DNA of 64,000 bases, taken from an uncultured Gammaproteobacteria bacterium. Lineage in GTDB: Bacteria > Pseudomonadota > Gammaproteobacteria > Steroidobacterales > XN24. Made by a program: the position numbers and the translations under genes. Under the pieces are notes generated by a model. It was given only the letters and a program-made list of their open reading frames with translations, did no database searches and was not told the origin of the DNA. Positions 59,452-64,000 of this stretch are shown piece after piece. Location of the stretch: assembly GCA_947259915.1 (NCBI GenBank), contig CAMYOC010000032.1:18523-82522 (forward strand), read 5' to 3'. How positions within the stretch are numbered: the stretch's first letter is position 1; the number at the start of each line of letters is the position of its first letter.

Positions 59452-60945
59452 TCAGCGGGCGGCCAGCCGGGTCTGGGTGATCGCATCCAGCTGGGCGATA
59501 AGCGGCTGGCTCGCCTCCTCGAACATGGCGCGGTACTGCTTGGGTATCGGTTCCGCGTCTGGCAGCGGCACGGTCCGTGGATTCCGATGCACGCCATTCA
59601 GCCGATACTCATAGTGCAGATGTGCGGCCGTGGCCAGACCGGTAGCGCCCACATAACCGATCACCTGCCCCTGGCGCACTCGCTTGCCCAGCGGCGCGTT
59701 TTTGTCGTAACGCGACATGTGGGCATAGAGCGTCGTGATGTTGCCGCCATGCTGGAGGATCACGCAATTGCCGTAGCCGCCATTGCGACCGCGAAAGATA
59801 ACCTTGCCGTCGCCCGCCGCCTTGATCGGCGTGCCCGTCCGGGCCGCGTAATCGACGCCCCGGTGCGGACGCCGCGTCTTCAATACCGGATGCAGACGAT
59901 TGGGGTTGAAATTTGAGCTGACGCGGGCAAAGTCCACTGGCGTGCGCAAAAAGGCCTTACGCATGCTCAAGCCTTCCGGCGTGTAGTAATCGACGCGACC
60001 ATCCGGATCCTGGTAGCGCAACGCCCGGACCTTGCGCCCCTGATTGACGAACTCCGTGGCGAGGATCTCTCCGTCGCGCAGACGGACGTCATCCTGCCAG
60101 ATCTCCTCGTAAACCAGCGCGAAGCTGTCGCCGCTACGGATATCCAGAGCGAAGTCCACATCCCAGGCGAAGATCCCGGCCAGATTCATCACCAGGGTCT
60201 GCGACAGGCCGGATTCGGTGCCGGCTTCGAACAGCGAGGTCGCGATCTTGCCCTGGGCGTAGGCGACGCGCCGCTCAACCGGGTGGGCAAGAAATTCTGC
60301 CTTGTACCCGTCGTCGTGCCGGACCAGATTGAGCGTCAGCTCTTCCGACATGCGCCGCGATAATTCCAGCACCGTGGCCTGCTCATGACGGATCTCGATG
60401 TTGTCCCCGGGGAGGATTTTCGCCAGCCCGTTCCGCGCCTCCTTGAGCCGCAGCATCAAGGCGAGATCGGCCACGCTGAGTCCGTTGCGCCGGAACAGGC
60501 GATCCAGGGTGTCGCCTGACTTCACCGTGACCCGCATCAGCTCCCCGACAGGCGCGGCGGGCTCGGCGTCGATGTCAGGCGTTACGGCAGCGCTCGCGGC
60601 CGCAGCCGCAACGACCGGTGCGGGCGATGCCTGAGCTGGTGTCGTTTTCCCGGCTGGCGGAGAGGTGGCGGCGATCGGCTGTTTGTCGGGTGCGGCGGTC
60701 GGGAGTGGTCCGTCCGCTGGCTGGGAGCTCGGCGGTAGCGCCAGCTCGATCCGTGTGACGCCCGTCGCAGCGGCAGCCGGCGTCGCTTCGACCTCTGCAT
60801 CTTTGTCAGATGTCAGCCAGACTGCGATCATGCCGGCCAGCAGCAGACCGCCGGCGGCCCCGAACCAGACGACAGGGCGCCGCGGTCGAGCCGAACTCAA
60901 ACCGTGCTTATAGTCGTGTCGTAGCGCGCTTTTGACTCGACCCAT
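59452..60945 (-). CDS. M23 family metallopeptidase with LysM-like/OapA-like region
   Basis: HPVLKTRRPHRGVDYAARTGTPIKAAGDGKVIFRGRNGGYGNCVILQHGGNITTLYAHMS; N-terminal TM. ATG 60945 preferred over 61005. Confidence 0.9.
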   Translation of the reverse strand: MGRVKSALRHDYKHGLSSARPRRPVVWFGAAGGLLLAGMIAVWLTSDKDAEVEATPAAAATGVTRIELALPPSSQPADGPLPTAAPDKQPIAATSPPAGKTTPAQASPAPVVAAAAASAAVTPDIDAEPAAPVGELMRVTVKSGDTLDRLFRRNGLSVADLALMLRLKEARNGLAKILPGDNIEIRHEQATVLELSRRMSEELTLNLVRHDDGYKAEFLAHPVERRVAYAQGKIATSLFEAGTESGLSQTLVMNLAGIFAWDVDFALDIRSGDSFALVYEEIWQDDVRLRDGEILATEFVNQGRKVRALRYQDPDGRVDYYTPEGLSMRKAFLRTPVDFARVSSNFNPNRLHPVLKTRRPHRGVDYAARTGTPIKAAGDGKVIFRGRNGGYGNCVILQHGGNITTLYAHMSRYDKNAPLGKRVRQGQVIGYVGATGLATAAHLHYEYRLNGVHRNPRTVPLPDAEPIPKQYRAMFEEASQPLIAQLDAITQTRLAAR

Positions 60946-61030
60946 CTCAAGAATCCCTGCAGAATTCAGCATACGGTAGCCGGAGACACCCGGTCGGTCA
61001 ATCACACAGGTCTCGTTTTAGGCTCCTTAA

Positions 61031-62242
61031 ATGTCAGAAGAACCAATAGCTTCCGCCAAAGAGCAGATGGAAGAACTCAAGCGCGGCGCCGACGAGATTC
61101 TGATCGAATCAGAGCTAGTCGAGCGGCTCGAAACGGGCAAGCCGCTCAAAATCAAGGCGGGATTCGATCCCACCGCGCCGGATCTGCATCTGGGCCACAC
61201 GGTGCTGATCAACAAGATGCGGCAGTTCCAGGAGTTCGGTCACGAGGTCATCTTCCTGATCGGCGATTTCACCGGGATGATCGGTGATCCGACCGGCAAG
61301 AACGCCACACGGCCGCCGCTGACCCGGGAAGAGGTGATCGACAACGCCCGCACCTATGAGAAACAGATCTTCAAGATCCTCGATCCTGAACGCACGCTGG
61401 TGATGTTCAACTCCAGCTGGATGGGGGCGATGGACGCGGCCGGTCTGATCCAGCTCGCCGCCCGCCACACCGTGGCCCGGATGCTGGAACGCGACGATTT
61501 CAACAAGCGCTACGCTGCCGGGCAGCCGATCGCGATCCACGAGTTTCTCTATCCGCTGGTCCAGGGTTACGACTCGGTGGCCATGTCGGCCGATGTCGAA
61601 CTCGGTGGTACCGACCAAAAATTTAATCTGCTGGTCGGACGGCAGCTACAGCAGAGTTACGGACAGGCGCCGCAGATCGTGCTGACCATGCCTCTGCTGG
61701 AAGGTCTGGACGGCGTGCAGAAGATGTCGAAGTCGCTCGGCAATTACATCGGCATTACTGACAGCCCGCGCGATATGTTCGGCAAACTCATGTCGATCTC
61801 TGATGAGCTGATGTGGCGGTATTTCGAATTGCTCAGCTTCCGGCCCGCCGCGGACATCGCAAGCCTCCAGCGCCAGATCGGGGAAGGCAGGAATCCGCGC
61901 GACGTAAAATTCGAGCTGGCGGGTGAAATCGTCGGGCGCTTTCACGATGCGGCGGCGGCGACGGCGGCCGAGGAAGAGTTTATCGCCCGCTTCCGCAGCG
62001 GGGCGTTACCCGAGGACATGCCGGAAGTCGCGCTGGACGGCGACGATGGTGGCCTGGGTATCGCAGCGGTACTCAGCCAGGCCCGGTTGACGGCCAGCAA
62101 CTCGGAGTCATTCCGCATGATCGGGCAGGGCGCGGTGCGCGTCGATGGCGAGCGGGTCGACGATCGAGGGATGGTACTGGCCCCGGGCGCCTACGTGGTG
62201 CAGGTAGGCAAGCGCCGCTTCGCCCGCGTGCGCGTGAATTGA
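61031..62242 (+). CDS. tyrS: Tyrosyl-tRNA synthetase
   Basis: [64 protein letters not shown]-terminal S4. Confidence 0.95.
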   Translation: MSEEPIASAKEQMEELKRGADEILIESELVERLETGKPLKIKAGFDPTAPDLHLGHTVLINKMRQFQEFGHEVIFLIGDFTGMIGDPTGKNATRPPLTREEVIDNARTYEKQIFKILDPERTLVMFNSSWMGAMDAAGLIQLAARHTVARMLERDDFNKRYAAGQPIAIHEFLYPLVQGYDSVAMSADVELGGTDQKFNLLVGRQLQQSYGQAPQIVLTMPLLEGLDGVQKMSKSLGNYIGITDSPRDMFGKLMSISDELMWRYFELLSFRPAADIASLQRQIGEGRNPRDVKFELAGEIVGRFHDAAAATAAEEEFIARFRSGALPEDMPEVALDGDDGGLGIAAVLSQARLTASNSESFRMIGQGAVRVDGERVDDRGMVLAPGAYVVQVGKRRFARVRVN

Positions 62243-62303
62243 TGGCCGCATGTTCACAGGTGGATTTGAATTGGATCGTATTGGCAATGACTGGAGAGCA
62301 CGT

Positions 62304-62759
62304 ATGTTAAAGAACTTCGTATTGAGTTTTGCGCTGCTGGCGGCAGGAACTGTTCAGGCGCTGGATCAGGAACAGGCGGAAAAGGCGGCGGAGATCCGTC
62401 AGGCGGTGCTGGAGATCGCGGGCTGGAACGTGGTTCCGGCTGCCGGCATGGTCAAACAGAAGATCCCCTACGATGCGGAGCGCTTTCAGGTCCACGCAGA
62501 ACGCATCGCCTTTTCGATGACGATGATCCCCGACGCGTTCGCCGCGGATACGCGTGAGTTCGTGCTTCACACCGAGGCCCTCGACGGGATCTGGGAGGAT
62601 CACGAGGAGTTTCTGCGTCTGGCCGCCGACGCGAAGGAGAAGAGCGCGACGCTGGCGACGGTGTCAAAGAGCGGTGATCTCGAGCAAGTGACGTCTGCGT
62701 TTCTCGATATGGGTCAGGCCTGCAAGGCCTGCCACGACAAGTTCAGGGAAGACAATTAG
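62304..62759 (+). CDS. Cytochrome c' / c556-like (class II cytochrome c)
   Basis: Signal peptide MLKNFVLSFALLAAGTVQA; four-helix-like body; C-terminal haem motif CKACH. Confidence 0.8.
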   Translation: MLKNFVLSFALLAAGTVQALDQEQAEKAAEIRQAVLEIAGWNVVPAAGMVKQKIPYDAERFQVHAERIAFSMTMIPDAFAADTREFVLHTEALDGIWEDHEEFLRLAADAKEKSATLATVSKSGDLEQVTSAFLDMGQACKACHDKFREDN

Positions 62760-62778
62760 GCTCCCGGGCGGGGTCGAT

Positions 62779-63507
62779 TCAAAAAAACAGATCCGCAGGA
62801 TCCGGTTCCGGCGCGGCGCTGATCAGGATCAGCACCAGCAAGCCCGCGACGATGGCCGTGCCCAGCGCCAGCCACAGCCGCTGCCCGGAGATGGCGCCGT
62901 CCGGGTCGGCGTCCGTCCTGCCGGTGAGCATGGGTAGCACCAGATTGATGCGGAAGCGCAGCCAGTAGGTGGTGATCGCCGCCAGGTGCAGGGCAATCAA
63001 TCCGAGCAGCAGGTTGAAGTTGGCCGCGTGAAGCCACTCCATGCGTTCCGCAAATGCACCCGGCACCGCCGGGCGCCAGGGTCCGCTGGTGAGGATGTCG
63101 TCGCTGTTGAACAGGCCGCTGATCGCCTGCACGGTCACGCTGGTGAGCATGGCGACGATCGCCCAGCCGCCGAGCGGGTTGTGCCCGGCGCGGGCGTGGA
63201 TCCGGCCCGCTATCCACTCGCGCACATAGGCCGCGACTTCGGCCGGCCCGGCGAGAAAAGCGCCGAAGCGGGCGTGGCGGGTGCCGTACAGGCCCCAGCC
63301 GATACGGAACACGACCAGCCCCAGCGCCAGGTAGCCCAGGCGCATATGCCACTCCATAAAGCGCACCCCCAGCTCGTGGGTGATCCAGCTACCGAGGATC
63401 GTCAGCGCCAGCAGCCAGTGAAAGACCCGCACAGCAGCGTCCCAGACCAGGATCTGGTCGCCGCGGGCTGAGTCCGGTCCGGGCCGGTTTTGTGTGTCCG
63501 TCTCCAC
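62779..63507 (-). CDS. Cytochrome b561-type membrane protein
   Basis: VWDAAVRVFHWLLALTILGSWITHE...EWHMRLGYLALGLVVFRIGWGL...LHAANFNLLLGLIALHLAAITTYWLRF; His residues in TM helices. Confidence 0.85.
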   Translation of the reverse strand: METDTQNRPGPDSARGDQILVWDAAVRVFHWLLALTILGSWITHELGVRFMEWHMRLGYLALGLVVFRIGWGLYGTRHARFGAFLAGPAEVAAYVREWIAGRIHARAGHNPLGGWAIVAMLTSVTVQAISGLFNSDDILTSGPWRPAVPGAFAERMEWLHAANFNLLLGLIALHLAAITTYWLRFRINLVLPMLTGRTDADPDGAISGQRLWLALGTAIVAGLLVLILISAAPEPDPADLFF

Positions 63508-63615
63508 CGGCAGGATTCTAGCTTCAGGGACTCTGGAGCGCAGCTCCCCGGGGCCTCGCGGGGGGCCTGAAGCGGGGCGGAAAATGGGCCGAAAACGAAG
63601 TCTTCGCCAAGGGTG

Positions 63616-63643
63616 TTGACGGCGGCCTGCGAGTGTCTATAAT
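63616..63643 (+). promoter_or_regulatory. rrn P1-like sigma70 promoter
   Basis: TTGACG (63616) - 16 bp - TATAAT (63638), GC-rich discriminator gcgccgc. Confidence 0.75.
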
Positions 63644-63713
63644 GCGCCGCTCGCTTCGGACAACTGACCTTCTTCCGACGCCACATACCCGGGTGGATTA
63701 GCTCCTCCGGGTA

Positions 63714-63741
63714 TTGACAGTGCAAGAAGGTAGGTTACACT
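63714..63741 (+). promoter_or_regulatory. rrn P2-like sigma70 promoter
   Basis: TTGACA (63714) - 16 bp - TACACT (63736). Confidence 0.65.
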
Positions 63742-63771
63742 TGTTGGTCTGCCTTGCGGATCGCGAGTCAG

Positions 63772-63785
63772 CGCTCTTTAACAAT
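63772..63785 (+). promoter_or_regulatory. boxA-like rRNA leader antitermination site
   Basis: cgctctttaacaat, matches remembered boxA (TGCTCTTTAACAAT) in rrn leaders. Confidence 0.75.
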
Positions 63786-63905
63786 CAGAACCAAGTAATT
63801 TGTGTGGGTGCTCGTGCCGATGCTTGCGGAAGCAGTATCGCTACGAGTAACCAACAGTCAGCTCTTTGAGATGAATGTTGGATCTACTCGTCAGCTCAAA
63901 ACTTT

Positions 63906-64000
63906 GAACTGAAGAGTTTGATCCTGGCTCAGATTGAACGCTGGCGGCATGCCTAACACATGCAAGTCGAACGGTAACGCGGAGAGCTTGCTCTCTGGCG
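63906..64000 (+). rRNA. rrs: 16S ribosomal RNA, 5' end (truncated by window)
   Basis: gaagagtttgatcctggctcagattgaacgctggcggcatgcctaacacatgcaagtcgaacgg is the canonical 16S 5' end. Confidence 0.98.

Overview
The window is a dense, GC-rich gammaproteobacterial chromosomal segment of about 60 coding genes. It ends in the first ~95 nt of a 16S rRNA gene. I saw no CRISPR array, transposase, prophage or tRNA gene. The backbone resembles, from memory, Pseudomonas-type gene orders: yggT-proC-yggS / pilT-pilU / pyrB-ruvX-yqgE-tonB-gshB / pilGHIJ-chpA / rsmE-bioA, and erpA-anmK-M23-tyrS-rrn. The most interesting features are departures from that backbone. (1) An apbE / NusG-domain-II / Gx-transporter trio sits between gshB and tonB and looks like part of a flavinylation/electron-transfer locus. 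(2) There are three tandem PilT/PilU-type ATPases, the third divergent. (3) A pyrK-like Fe-S flavoprotein gene follows pyrB, with no pyrR or pyrC in the cluster. (4) A ppx/gppA gene has lost its centre in an apparent microhomology-type deletion. (5) A vitamin B12 uptake set has a btuB cobalamin riboswitch, but btuD and btuC are about 7.7 kb apart, separated by glutathione/formaldehyde genes. (6) A cytochrome c'-like/cytochrome b561 pair lies between tyrS and rrn. (7) Several unrecognised small ORFs occur in 4.2-6.4 kb, including a 46-aa single-TM protein absent from the ORF track. I did not find a clear, complete, previously undescribed system. The ApbE/NusG-II/Gx trio is the best candidate. 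All family names come from reading the translations and remembered motifs; no database search was run.
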